Assembly: GCA_963823515.1 (NCBI GenBank)
Contig: CAWGMB010000011.1
Span: forward strand, 1 to 64,000
Length of the DNA: 64,000 bases
Source of the DNA: Miltoncostaea sp963823515
GTDB taxonomy: Bacteria > Actinomycetota > Thermoleophilia > Miltoncostaeales > Miltoncostaeaceae
Direction of reading: 5' to 3'
The notes beneath the pieces are model-generated. The model searched no databases. It was not told the DNA's origin and saw only the letters and a list, made by a program, of their open reading frames with translations. Shown one piece after another: positions 37,791 to 47,951 of the stretch. Position 1 is the first letter of the stretch. Each line of letters starts with the position of its first letter. A program made the position numbers and the translations under genes.

Positions 37791-40309
37791 TCCTCCGCCA
37801 GGCCCTCCGGAACCTGCTCGCGAGCAAGCTCCGACTCTTCCTCACATCGCTCGCCGTCATTCTCGGAGTCGGCTTCGTGGTCGGCTCGTTCGTGCTCGGC
37901 GACACCATCAACAAGGCCTTCGACGACGTCTTCGCGACCGCGAACGAAGGCGTGTCCGTACAGGTTCAGGGCGTCAAGACGGTCTCCGAGGCCGACCGCC
38001 AGCCGGTGCCCGAGTCGGCCCTCGCCGCCATCCAGTCGGTGGACGGCGTGCGCGCGGTGCAGGGGGAGGTCTTCGGTACCGCCCAGATCATCGGCAGCGA
38101 CGGCACGCCGGCCGGGTTGGAGGGCCCACCGGCGCTCGGCTTCGGATGGTCCGACGACCCCGAGCTCAACCCGCTGCGGATCGTCTCGGGCGGTCCGCCC
38201 CGGAGGCCCGAGGACGTCGTGATCGACAAGACGACGGCCGAGGACGAGAAGTTCGCGATCGGCGACAGCGTGCGCATCATCACGGCGGCCGGCTCGGAGG
38301 AGTACCGGCTGGCCGGGATCGTGGCCTTCGGCGAGCAGAACAACCTCGTGGGCGCGACCCTCGCGTCCTTCACCACGACCACGGCCCAACGGGTCTTCGA
38401 TTCGGAGGGCCGCTTCGCGAGCGTCGGCGTTTCGGCGGAGCCCGGGGTGGCGGACGCCGTCCTGGCGACCAGGGTCCAGGCCGTGCTGCCCGCCGGCTAC
38501 GAGGCCCTCACCGGCGCCGCCGCGGCCGAGGAGGCCAGCGACCAGTTCAAGCAGTTCATCGACATCTTCCGCAACTTCCTGCTGGCGTTCGCCGTGATCG
38601 CCCTCTTCGTCGGCAGCTTCATCATCTTCAACGCGTTCAAGATCACGGTCGCACAGCGCACCCGTCAGCTCGGCCTGCTCCGGGCGATCGGCGCGTCCGG
38701 GAGCCAGGTCGTCCGCTCCGTTCTGCTCGAGGCCCTCTTCGTCGGGGTCGCGGCCTCGATCATCGGCATCGTCTTCGGCATCGCCTTCGCCGCCCTCCTG
38801 CGGGCCGGCTTCAACGCCGTCGGTGCGGGGCTGCCGCCGACCAGCCTTCAGATCGAGCCGCGATCACTGATCGTCGGGCTCGTGGTCGGCATGCTCGTCA
38901 CCCTCGCCGCCGCGGTGGTGCCCGCCTGGAAGGCGAGCCGGGTGCCGCCGATCGCCGCGATGCACGACGTCCGCCTCGCGGGGTCGCCGCGGGCACGGCT
39001 GGCCGTGTCGATCCTGCTCACGGGCGTGGGGGTCGCGCTCGTGTTGCTCGGCCTGCTGGCGCCCCTCAGCGGGCTCGCCCAGCGCTTCAGCCTGATCGGC
39101 CTCGGCGCGGTGGTCCTTTTCATCGGCGCGGCCATGCTCACCCAGTACGTGGCGCGCCCGCTGGCCCGCGCCATCGGCGCCCCGATGGCGCGGGCCGGCC
39201 TCGCCGGCAGGCTCGGGCGGGAGAACGCCATGCGCAACCCATCGCGCACGGCTCAGACCGCCGCGGCGCTCACGATCGGCGTCGCCCTGGTGACCGGGGT
39301 CACCGTCTTCGCGGCGTCGATCAGCGAGACCTTCCGCGGGACCCTCGACGAACGCGGCAAGGCCGACCTGGTGATCCTCACGAGCAGCCAGCTGCCCTTC
39401 AGCCCCTCCGCGGCGGCCGCGCTCTCCTCCGCGCCCGAGCTGAAAAGCGTCAGCGCATGGCGCGAGGGCGAGTTCAGGGACCCCGACCAGAGCACCCAGA
39501 CCCTCGTGGCGATCGACCCCGTCGAGCTCGACGACCTCTACGACCCGGGGGTGAGCGAGGGCGCGATGATCGTCCTGAACCAGGGGCCGACCATCGCGGT
39601 GCAGGAGGACTACGCCAAGGACAACGACCTCTCGGTGGGCTCCACCTTCCCGGTTCTGTTCGCCAGAACCGGCATCACGCCCCTGCGGGTCGCGGCCATC
39701 TTCACCGACCGCACCTTCGGCCAGTTCTTCATCTCCCTGGGCGCATACGAGCGCAACTTCACGACCCAGCAGGATCAGGTGATCCTGGCGCGCGCTTCCG
39801 AGGGCGTCACCCCGGACGCCGCCAAAGCGGCCGCCGAGCGTGCCCTGAAGGACTTCCCCAACCTCGACGTGCGCACCCTGGCGGAGTACGCGGACCTCGT
39901 CACGGGCCAGATCGACCAGTTCCTGCGGCTCATCTACGTCCTGCTGGCGATGGCGGTGGTGATCGCGGTCTTCGGCATCATCCTGACCCTCGCGCTGTCG
40001 GTGTTCGAGCGCACCCGCGAGATCGGCCTCCTGCGAGCGGTCGGGCTCTCGCGGCGGAGTGTCCGCGCCATGATCCGCTGGGAGGCGATCATCGTGGCGC
40101 TGATCGGCGCTCTGGTCGGCCTGGTTCTTGGCGTGTTCCTCGGTGTGGTGAGCGTCTCGGTCATCCCCGAGTTCACCGCCACCGCCATCCCCTGGGGCTC
40201 GATGGTCGTCTTCCTCATCCTGGCGGGCCTCTTCGGAGTGCTCGCGGCGATACTCCCGGCCCGGCGGGCGGCGCGCCTGGACATCCTCCAGGCGATCCAG
40301 AGCGAATAG
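37787..40309 (+). CDS. FtsX-like/MacB-type ABC transporter permease
   Basis: An 840-residue permease with the duplicated FtsX layout. A first membrane helix (SLAVILGVGFVVGSFVLG) is followed by a periplasmic MacB_PCD-type domain to about residue 255. A three-helix FtsX domain follows (to about 405). A second set comprises a helix pair, a roughly 190-residue external domain and a final FtsX domain that contains LSVFERTREIGLLRAVGLSRR. The QRTRQLGLLRAIGAS coupling segment is repeated in the same way in the first half. There is no adjacent MacA-like adaptor, so lipid or peptide export is only an inference. Confidence 0.9.
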
Positions 40310-40463
40310 CGCGCGGCGGCGGGCGCCACGCTCGCGGGCGGGATGGAACGCCGAGGGCGCGCCATCCCGCCCCGCGTGGTTCACGGCGCGGCGGCCCCGG
40401 TGGGCAGGCGGAGCCTCAGGAGGCTCCCGCCCCCCGGAGCGTGCTCGTCGTTCGCATGGGACA

Positions 40464-41981
40464 TCAGTAGCCCGCCTCGGGCGGGAGTTCGTCCGCGGAG
40501 GCGGCCTGATGCGAAGGCGAGGCCGTGGCGACCGTCTGGAGCTGAGCGAGGGAGACCGGGTCCGTCTGTCCGAAACCGGTGCGAGCCAGCGGCTCCCATA
40601 CGGCTTCCTTCGCCCGGAGCGCCCCCCAGAGGCCCTGGAGCCGCCACCAGGTCTGCATCTGCCGGGGCCCGAGCTGCTCGACGAAGGCTGCCGCGATCAT
40701 CAGGCCGAGATCGCGCCAGCGGTGATAGCGATGGTAGGAGAGCTCCTCGGCGCAGATGGCCGCGAGGCTGAGCATCACCCCGTAGCCGATGGCGGCGGCC
40801 GCGAGAAGGGCGGCGAACAGGGGGCTGACGATCCCCAGAGCGAAGGCCACGAGGACCGCCACCAGGCCGGCGAGCTCCACCACCGGCCCGAGCAGCTCGA
40901 AGGCCAGGTAATACGGCAACGTGACCATCCCGACCGCTCCGTAGCGGCGATTGAGGATCATGCGCCGGTGGAGCCAGAGCACCTCGGCGAGGCCGCGGGA
41001 CCACCGGCGCCGCTGGGAGGCGAGGGCCACCCGCTCGTCGGGCACCTCGGTCCAGCAGACGGGCTCCGGGATGAAGACGATCTCGTAGTCCCGGCCCCGG
41101 TCCTTCATGTGGCGGTGCACGCGGGTGACGAACTCGGCGTCCTCGCCGATGCAGTCCAGGTGCAGCCCGCCCACCTCGACGACGACGTCGCGGCGGAAGA
41201 GGCCGAAGGCGCCCGAGATGATGAGCAGGGCCCCGAGCCGCGACCAGCCCGTCCGGCCGAGCAGGAAGGAGCGCAGGTACTCCACCACCTGGATGCGGGC
41301 GAGCCACGTACGCGGCATCCGGCTCTCGACGATGCGTCCGTTCTCGACGCGCGAGCCGTTCACCGCGCGTATGACGCCGCCGCTCGCCACCACGCTGTCC
41401 GGGCGATCCACGAAGGGCTTCACGACGGCCAGCAGGGCGTCCTCGTCGAGCAGCGAGTCGGCGTCGACGACGCAGACCAGGGGGGAGCGGGCGGCGTTGA
41501 CCCCGACGTTGATCGGGTCCGACCGACGACCGGCGTTGTCCTTGCGGACCACGATCAGCGGATCCCCCGTGCCCGCCGCGTGCACGGAGCGGACCGCTCC
41601 GATCGTGGGGATCTCCGCCGGGATCGTCCGCTCGACGGGCGCCAGGTCGAACCGTGCCCGGAGCCGCTCGAACGTCCCGTCGGTCGAGCCGTCGTCGACG
41701 ACGATGACCTCGAGCTTGGGATACCGCAGGCCGAGAAGGGACTGGACGCTGTCGACGATCGACAGCTCCTCGTTGAACGCCGGGGCGATCATGGTGATCC
41801 CGGGCGTGAGGGGGTTGGCGAAGACGTCGCCGTGCCCGCTCGTGCCCTCGCGGCGCACCCTCTTCGCCAGATCGACTCCGGCCAGCGCGATCAGGGCCAG
41901 GTATCCGCTGTTGAGCAGCAGGAAGTAGATCAGCACGAACCAGTTGAACGCGTAGAGCGACGCGATGAGGGCCTCGGTCAC
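40464..41981 (-). CDS. Family-2 glycosyltransferase, membrane-bound
   Basis: A 505-residue processive-type glycosyltransferase. An N-terminal helix (about 10-35) precedes the GT-A domain, with VIVVDDGSTDGT, the DxD-like CVVDADSLLDE, GEDAEFVTRV and the Q-x-x-R-W motif (SQRRRWSRGL) typical of processive GT2 enzymes that make polysaccharides. Three or more C-terminal helices span about 360-450. The ATG overlaps the HEAT-repeat gene by 4 bp. It is last in an operon with a hybrid kinase and a receiver, so its polymer is probably made under two-component control. Confidence 0.88.
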   Translation of the reverse strand: MTEALIASLYAFNWFVLIYFLLLNSGYLALIALAGVDLAKRVRREGTSGHGDVFANPLTPGITMIAPAFNEELSIVDSVQSLLGLRYPKLEVIVVDDGSTDGTFERLRARFDLAPVERTIPAEIPTIGAVRSVHAAGTGDPLIVVRKDNAGRRSDPINVGVNAARSPLVCVVDADSLLDEDALLAVVKPFVDRPDSVVASGGVIRAVNGSRVENGRIVESRMPRTWLARIQVVEYLRSFLLGRTGWSRLGALLIISGAFGLFRRDVVVEVGGLHLDCIGEDAEFVTRVHRHMKDRGRDYEIVFIPEPVCWTEVPDERVALASQRRRWSRGLAEVLWLHRRMILNRRYGAVGMVTLPYYLAFELLGPVVELAGLVAVLVAFALGIVSPLFAALLAAAAIGYGVMLSLAAICAEELSYHRYHRWRDLGLMIAAAFVEQLGPRQMQTWWRLQGLWGALRAKEAVWEPLARTGFGQTDPVSLAQLQTVATASPSHQAASADELPPEAGY

Positions 41982-43063
41982 GTCGTGCCCATCCGGGTCC
42001 GGACGGGCACCCGCGGCGCAGCGCGCCGGGCGGCGTCCGCGAGCGCCTCGCGGGCGTGGCCGCCCGTCTGGCCCGGCTCGTCGACGCGGCCGCGCAGCAC
42101 CCGCGCGCCCGGCTCGCCGATCCGCCCGAGCGCCCCGGCCGCGTTGAGCGACAGGGTGGAGTCGGCTTCCTCGAGCTGCGCGCCGAGCGCGTCGATCGCC
42201 CGCGGCGAGCCGATCGCGCCGAGGGCCGTGACCGCCGCGCGGCGGACCTCCAACTCGTCGCCGTCGAGGATCTCCAGGAGCCGGTCGACGGCCCGGGGCG
42301 AGCCGATGCGCCCGACCGCGGTCGCCGCGCGTGCCCGCACCGTCGCGTCCCGATCGCCGAGCGCCTCGATCAGCTCGTCGAGCGCGCCCATCGCGCCGTG
42401 CTGGCCGAGGATCTCGGCCGCGGCCTCGCGCGCGCGCGGCGACGGGGAGCGCAGCCCCTCGCGCAACTCGTCGATGGCGGCGGGGCCGACGTGCATGAGC
42501 GCCATGGTCACGATGCTGAGCGGCAGCGGACGGGGCTTCTCCAGGCTCGCGAGCAGGAACGGCACCGCGCCCGCCCCGCCGAGCCTCCCCAGCGCACGCG
42601 CCGCGACGACCCGGACGTCGGCGTCACGATCGCGCAGGAGGCGCCCGAGCTCGGGCAGGGCCCGCCGGGTGCCGCAGACGCCGAGCGTCTCCGCGGCGCC
42701 GGCGCGCCGGAGGCTCCGGCGCGAGTACGTCTCGCGCCGCGCCCGATCGACGACGCCACGGTCCTCGAGCGCGCGCAGGAGACCGGTGCGGTCTTCGCCC
42801 CGGAGCAAGGGCAGGATGTCGATCATCGCGCGATCGAGCTCCTCGCTCTCGCGGTGCTCGGTCGGGAGCTCCTGGGAGGGGGTCAGCCCCCCGGCCAGCG
42901 CGATGGCGGTCGGACGGTGCTTCTGCGCGGTCACGCGGCGTCGCGTGTCGCGACGATCGCGCACGCTCTTCGCGACGGCCGAGGCGGCGACGAGCAGGAC
43001 GACGCAGAACGCCAGTACGACGAGGGCAGGCCCCGCGAGCGATGCGATGGCCGGATTGGTCAA
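41978..43063 (-). CDS. HEAT-repeat membrane protein
   Basis: A 361-residue protein. An N-terminal helix (about 10-30) anchors it, and then 7-8 HEAT/PBS-lyase-like repeats follow, each with the pattern ALGxIGSPxAxxxLxxxL and Asp/Glu-rich turns (for example TAVGRIGSPRAVDRLLEIL). Such solenoids bind proteins. It overlaps the receiver gene by 4 bp and the glycosyltransferase by 4 bp, so it may link signalling to the transferase as a scaffold; that role is inferred. Confidence 0.85.
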   Translation of the reverse strand: MTNPAIASLAGPALVVLAFCVVLLVAASAVAKSVRDRRDTRRRVTAQKHRPTAIALAGGLTPSQELPTEHRESEELDRAMIDILPLLRGEDRTGLLRALEDRGVVDRARRETYSRRSLRRAGAAETLGVCGTRRALPELGRLLRDRDADVRVVAARALGRLGGAGAVPFLLASLEKPRPLPLSIVTMALMHVGPAAIDELREGLRSPSPRAREAAAEILGQHGAMGALDELIEALGDRDATVRARAATAVGRIGSPRAVDRLLEILDGDELEVRRAAVTALGAIGSPRAIDALGAQLEEADSTLSLNAAGALGRIGEPGARVLRGRVDEPGQTGGHAREALADAARRAAPRVPVRTRMGTT

Positions 43064-43434
43064 GTGACCCGGGTGAGCAGGGCGTTGACGCGCGCGAGGA
43101 GCTCCGTCGGGCTGAACGGCTTCACGATGTAGTCGTCCGCTCCGGCGGCGAAGCCGCGCTCGATGTCGCCCACCTGGGCCTTGGCGGTCAGGAGGATCAC
43201 CGGCGTGCGGCCCGTGGCTTCGTCGTCGCGCAGGGCCTGGCAGACCTCGATGCCGGTCATCTTCGGCATCATCCAGTCGAGCAGGACGAGGTCGGGGGCG
43301 AGGTCCCGGATCGCGGCCAGGCCGGCGTCTCCGTCGTTCTCGCTGTGCGTGTCGAAACCCGACATGTCGAGCTTGAGCTTCACGATCTCGCGAAGGTCCG
43401 GGTCGTCATCGACGATGAGGATGCGGGGAGGCAT
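43060..43434 (-). CDS. Single-domain response regulator
   Basis: A 124-residue CheY-like receiver without an output domain. The acidic pocket is DDD near residues 9-11, the phosphorylated Asp is 53 (LLDWMMP), and Thr and Lys105 (VKPF) complete the site. It lies 92 bp after the hybrid kinase gene and overlaps the HEAT-repeat gene by 4 bp, so its probable partner kinase is the upstream gene and its likely target is the HEAT/glycosyltransferase pair. Confidence 0.92.
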   Translation of the reverse strand: MPPRILIVDDDPDLREIVKLKLDMSGFDTHSENDGDAGLAAIRDLAPDLVLLDWMMPKMTGIEVCQALRDDEATGRTPVILLTAKAQVGDIERGFAAGADDYIVKPFSPTELLARVNALLTRVT

Positions 43435-43526
43435 GGCGGGTTCTCCGTGTCGGGTTTCGAGTGAATGAGATCGGCGCGTGAGTGCCGGACGTGAGGGTCT
43501 CGGGCGCCGGCCCTCGGCTACGGGCC

Positions 43527-46500
43527 TCAGGCCTGCGCGTCCGAGGGGGGCCCGCCGGACGCGGCGAGCAGCCGGGTCATGTGCTGGTGCAGCTCGCGCG
43601 GCGCGACGACGCTCTTGGTGAGGAACTCCGTACGGCCGAGGCGCAGGCGCTCACGAGCGGCGTCGTCGAGATCCATGCCGGTGTAGACGATGACCGCGCC
43701 GGGCTCGATCCGTTGCGCGCGCAACTCCTCGACGACCGAGAAGCCGTCGCGGTCGGGGAGCCCGACGTCGAGCACGACGAGGTCGGGCCTGATCTGCGTG
43801 GCCATCTCGACGGCCTGCGCTCCGGTGCGGGCGTGTCTCACGATCCTTCCGTCGGCCCGCATGCCCGCGGTCACGACCTCGGCCAGATCCTCGTCGTCCT
43901 CCACTACCAGGATCTGCGACGCGCCCGCCGAGAGCGCCGCGCCCGCGATGGCGCCGACGAGGCGATCCGCCTCGAAGGGTTTCGTGATCCATTCGCGCAT
44001 CGGCGCGGGCATCGGCTCGGCGCCGCGCGCGAGTTCGCTGACCATGATGATCGGGACGTCCTTGGTGGCGTCCTCGCGCCCGAGAGCCGCGAGCGTCTCG
44101 AGGCCGTCCATGCCCGGCATGACCAAATCGAGCAGCACCGCCGCGGGCCGGGCCGCCCGCGCCATGCGCACGGCGGTGGCGCCGTTCTCGGCCTCCATGA
44201 CCCTGAGGCCGAGAGCCTCGACCACCGACCGCGCGCGGGCGCGATCCTCGGCATCGTCGTCGCAGATGAGAACGAAGCCCGGGGCGGGCTGCGCCGGGGC
44301 GGGCGGGGCGTCGGCCGGCGAGTCGGGAAGGGCGACCCAGAAGCAACTGCCTCGACCCTCCTCGCTCTCCGCCCAGACCCGTCCCCCGTGCTGCCCCGCG
44401 ATCTCCCGGCAGATCGCAAGCCCGAGGCCGGTGCCCCCGACGTTGCGCGAGTCCGACGAATCGACCTGCTGGAAGCGCCCGAAGATCGATTCGAGCTTGT
44501 CTGCGGGGATGCCACGGCCGAGGTCGCGGACGAAGAAGCAGGCCTCGCCGTCGACGACCGCCGTCCCGATCGTCACCGGGGAGCCGCACGGCGAGAACTT
44601 GATCGCATTGCTGAGCAGGTTGTTGAGGATCTGCATGACCCGGTCCGGGTCCGCCCGGATCGGAAGCGGTCGCGTGGCGAGTTCGATCCGGACCTCGCGC
44701 TCGAGCGCGAACGAGCTCATGGCCTCGGCCGCCTCCGACGCGAGCGTCGCCCCGTCGCAGCTCTCGACGTCGAGGCTCGCCGCTCCCGATGAGATCCGCT
44801 GGAGGTCGAGGATGTCGCTGATGAGGCGAACCAGGCGCTCGCTGTTGGACAGCGCGATGTCGAGCATGCGACGAGCTGCCGCCGGCGGCAGCTCGTCGTC
44901 CTCCTCCGCGAGCAGCGAGAGCGCACCCCGGATCGAGCTCAACGGGGTGCGCAGCTCGTGGCTGACGACCGAGACGAACTCGTCCTTCGCGCGCTCCACC
45001 TCGTGACGATCGGTGATGTCGGTCGCCACGCAGCAGAGCGCGTAGATCTCGCCGGTGCGGGAGGCGAGCGGCGACCGTGCCACCAGGAACGTCCGCTCGC
45101 GACCGCCGGCGTCGCAGACGGTCTGCTCGGTGCGCACCGTCTCGCGCGCGCGCATCGCCTCCGCGGCGAGGTTCTCGTCGGCCAGATCGAACGTCTGCCC
45201 GAGGGGGTCCGCCGTGGCCGCCGGGGCACGCGTGGTCTCGTGGAAGGCCTCGTTCGCCAGCACGACGCCGCCGAGGCCGTCGCTCACCCAGACGAGCGCC
45301 GGCAGACCGTCGATGATCGCCGCCAGCTCATCACCGGTGCGCTTGAGCCGATCGCGATGCTCGGCGTTCGCGATCGCCAGGCCGGCGAGCTCCGCGAAGC
45401 GGCCGAGCCCCCTGCCCGCGTCATCCAACAGGGCACGGTCCTCGTGGGCCGCGAGGGTCACCGCCCCCCAGAGCTCCCCCTCGACGATGATCGGCGAACC
45501 GACCCCGAGACTGAGGCCATGGTCGTCCGCGAGGCCGCGGACGAAGTTCTGCGGGGATTCCCCCGAGTAGTGCTGCATCTCGAAGCGACCGCTTCGCGAG
45601 ACCATCGCCGTCGCGGTGTCCCCGGAGAGATCGACGCGGGTTCCGGCGGTGAGCCAGCCCTCCTCGCTCCATGCGCCCACCACCGTTCCGACGGCGCCGG
45701 GCTCGAACCGCGTGATCCCCGCCGCCGTCGCGTGATGCAGGAGTCCGACCTCGCGGGCGACGAGGGCCCACAGCTCATCGGGTTCCGTGTTGGCCGCCAC
45801 CGCCCGCGAAACGCGCACCAGCGCGGCCCTCTCCTCCTCGGCCTTGGCGGTGTCGGTGACATCGCGCGCGATGCCGATGTAGCCGACCACCCTCCCCGCG
45901 TCGTCGAGCATCGCCGTGACGGTCAGGGAGACCCGCAGAGTGGCCCCGTCCTTCCTGACGTACGTCCACTCGCGCGTCTCGGCCTCGCCGTCCCGGGCCG
46001 TGTGCACGAAGACGTCGAACCCGGGCTCCATCGACAACTCCTCCGCGCGACGCAGCACCTCGAGCGGATCGTGGATCGCCGCGGGGGTCTGAAGGCCGAC
46101 CATCTCGGCGGCGGAGTACCCCAGCATGCGCTCGGCGCCGACGTTGAAGACCGTGATCGTGCCCGCCAGATCGGTCCCGATGACCGAGAACTCGGTCGCC
46201 GCGCTCAGCACCGAGGCGAACCGCTCGCTGGTGGCCGAGAGGCGCGCCTCCACCGCGAGGTGCTTCGACAGCATGCCGGCGAGCGCGAGCGTGAGGACCG
46301 CCACGACGCCGAGGAATCCCTGAAGGACGGTGACGCTCTCGAGCTGGGTCAGGTCGGGCCGCGCGAAGGTGCCCTGGCCCGCGAGCGTGCCGAGGGTGGC
46401 GATGGTGGCGATGGCCAGCGAGGTGAAGGCGGTCGTGCGGCGGCCGCACCGCACCGCGGTGAGCGAAAGCAGGGGGAAGATGATGTACGGGTAGGCCAGA

Positions 46501-47144
46501 AACGCCGGGATGACCTCCGCCGGGAAGGCGAAGATCCCGATCGCCGCCGCGGAAGTGAGGAGCCCGAGCGCGAGATCCTCGAGACCGGGGCGTCGCGCGT
46601 CGCGGTGGGCCAGGGCCAGCACCAGCGGAGCCACCGCGAGCATCCCGAGCCCGTCCGCGAGGTACCAGCCGCTGAACGCCGGCTGGAGCGGCGCGCCCAC
46701 GCCGACGTGGAGGGCGGTCGCCGCCAATGCGGCCGTAACCGCGTTGGCCATCCCCGCGGCAGCGAGCAGACCCCCCACGCTGCGCAGGGAGTTCTCGCCG
46801 ACACGACCCGCGCCTCCCACGACGCGGATCAGCACGAACGCGGCCAGCAGTGGCTCGAGCGCGTTGATCAGCGCGAGCGTGGCGCTGGTCGGATGCACCC
46901 CGCGGGCGAGCGCCTGCGCCATGAGGTTGGAGACGAAGATCGCCGTCGCCAGCGCCGGCCACCAGCGACGGGGCGTGAGGACGACGACGCCCAGCGCGAG
47001 CCCGCTCGCCGGCCACATGACGGCGACCTGCGCCGGGTGTGCCACCAGGGAAAGGCCGAGCTTCGAGAGCCCGTAGTAGGCGATGCCGAAGGCGATGACA
47101 CCGGCGAGCCGGCCGGAGGGCCGCGCGAGGAGGCGTGAGCTCAT
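43527..47144 (-). CDS. Hybrid sensor histidine kinase: MASE1-PAS-GAF-PAS-HisKA-HATPase-REC-REC
   Basis: A 1205-residue membrane kinase. The N-terminal MASE1-type sensor (about 1-300, eight or so helices, with VMWPASGLALGVVVL) is followed by a PAS domain (about 315-430), a GAF-like domain (about 450-600) and a second PAS. The HisKA domain has phospho-accepting His729 (VSHELRTPL), and the ATPase domain has GTGLGLA. Two receivers follow, with Asp1006 (LLDLVMP) and Asp1126 (VLDVGLP). The ATG at 47144 lies right after AGGGGGGA and starts the conserved part; the longer frame to 47288 is Arg/Ala-rich. Its ligand is unknown. Confidence 0.9.
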   Translation of the reverse strand: MSSRLLARPSGRLAGVIAFGIAYYGLSKLGLSLVAHPAQVAVMWPASGLALGVVVLTPRRWWPALATAIFVSNLMAQALARGVHPTSATLALINALEPLLAAFVLIRVVGGAGRVGENSLRSVGGLLAAAGMANAVTAALAATALHVGVGAPLQPAFSGWYLADGLGMLAVAPLVLALAHRDARRPGLEDLALGLLTSAAAIGIFAFPAEVIPAFLAYPYIIFPLLSLTAVRCGRRTTAFTSLAIATIATLGTLAGQGTFARPDLTQLESVTVLQGFLGVVAVLTLALAGMLSKHLAVEARLSATSERFASVLSAATEFSVIGTDLAGTITVFNVGAERMLGYSAAEMVGLQTPAAIHDPLEVLRRAEELSMEPGFDVFVHTARDGEAETREWTYVRKDGATLRVSLTVTAMLDDAGRVVGYIGIARDVTDTAKAEEERAALVRVSRAVAANTEPDELWALVAREVGLLHHATAAGITRFEPGAVGTVVGAWSEEGWLTAGTRVDLSGDTATAMVSRSGRFEMQHYSGESPQNFVRGLADDHGLSLGVGSPIIVEGELWGAVTLAAHEDRALLDDAGRGLGRFAELAGLAIANAEHRDRLKRTGDELAAIIDGLPALVWVSDGLGGVVLANEAFHETTRAPAATADPLGQTFDLADENLAAEAMRARETVRTEQTVCDAGGRERTFLVARSPLASRTGEIYALCCVATDITDRHEVERAKDEFVSVVSHELRTPLSSIRGALSLLAEEDDELPPAAARRMLDIALSNSERLVRLISDILDLQRISSGAASLDVESCDGATLASEAAEAMSSFALEREVRIELATRPLPIRADPDRVMQILNNLLSNAIKFSPCGSPVTIGTAVVDGEACFFVRDLGRGIPADKLESIFGRFQQVDSSDSRNVGGTGLGLAICREIAGQHGGRVWAESEEGRGSCFWVALPDSPADAPPAPAQPAPGFVLICDDDAEDRARARSVVEALGLRVMEAENGATAVRMARAARPAAVLLDLVMPGMDGLETLAALGREDATKDVPIIMVSELARGAEPMPAPMREWITKPFEADRLVGAIAGAALSAGASQILVVEDDEDLAEVVTAGMRADGRIVRHARTGAQAVEMATQIRPDLVVLDVGLPDRDGFSVVEELRAQRIEPGAVIVYTGMDLDDAARERLRLGRTEFLTKSVVAPRELHQHMTRLLAASGGPPSDAQA

Positions 47145-47399
47145 TCCCCCCTGTCGGCACCCCCGGGTCGACCTTGAGGTGCGACCGGCGGCGGCGCGGA
47201 GACCGGCACCCGGTGCGGCGCGATCCCGCGAACGGGCTCGCCCTGCCGGTCCCGACGGTGCCTCCCGCTGCGGGGCGAACTGCTCCATCGGTGGGTCCTT
47301 CGCCGGGAATGGCGTGGCAGGCCCTGATCCATCAACGGCGCCGGCGGGAGGTTGAGCGCAGAGCGGGCGGCGGCCGCGACGCGAGAGGGCCGCGGCGGG

Positions 47400-47750
47400 T
47401 CAGCGCGTGGCGGGACCGTATGGCCGCAGGGCCGGGAACCGGCGCCGGTAGTCGGTCGGGTTGACGCCGACCACGCGGCGGAACGCCCGCAGGAAGGTCT
47501 CCGGACCGGAGAACCCGCAGCGCAGGGCGATCGCGGCGAGCCGTTCGTCGGTCTGCTCGAGGAGCGCGCGGGCCGCCTCGATACGGCAGCGCTCGACGTA
47601 GCGCCCCGGGCTGACGCCCGTCTCGGAGGCGAAGAGCCGCTGGAAGCTGCGCTCGCTCATTCTGGCGCGGGCCGCGAGGGCTCTGATGGACAGGTCCGCA
47701 TCCGGGTGGTCGGCGATGTGGGCCGTCAGGTCGGCGTCGAGTTCCCACTC
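47400..47750 (-). pseudogene. AraC/GlxA-type regulator, C-terminal remnant
   Basis: The two-HTH DNA-binding domain is complete (LSIRALAARARMSERSFQRLF and LAAIALRCGFSGPETFLRAFRR, ending VNPTDYRRRF). The frame runs into non-homologous sequence upstream of about 47750 and meets a stop before any ligand domain. An ATG at 47660 would give only half of the HTH region. The breakpoint adjoins the tail of an unrelated gene on the other strand, so a deletion probably removed the N-terminal domain. Confidence 0.65.
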
Positions 47751-47787
47751 CCCGACGGCGCCCGGGGCCTGGCCGAGGCCGTGGCCG

Positions 47788-47884
47788 CCCCGGCGGGATC
47801 GCCGAGCTCACCCTCGCGCTGTGGCTGCTGGTGAAGGGTCTCCGGCTGCCGGCCCCGCGGCGGACGGTTCCCGCGACGGCCTGA
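47788..47884 (+). pseudogene. DUF4386-family gene, 3' end only
   Basis: The last ~30 codons (GIAELTLALWLLVKGLRL, then a short basic tail and stop) match the usual C-terminal membrane helix of DUF4386 proteins. Everything upstream is missing; the sequence instead runs into the antisense of the AraC remnant. Confidence 0.5.
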
Positions 47885-47903
47885 GGGCAGGCGCGGGTGA
47901 GCG

Positions 47904-47944
47904 GGCTCCGGCCGGGGGCGTCGTCGACGCCCCCGGCCGGAGCC
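47904..47944 (-). terminator. Very strong hairpin at the end of the methyltransferase gene
   Basis: A perfect 19-bp stem (GGCTCCGGCCGGGGGCGTC and its complement) with a 3-nt loop lies 8 bp past the stop at 47952. Confidence 0.8.
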
Positions 47945-47951
47945 TCGCCGC

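Noticed and set aside
38146..40470. Long alternate frame inside the ABC permease gene
   Set aside because: Low-complexity Arg/Gly/Pro product; the permease frame shows membrane helices and family motifs.
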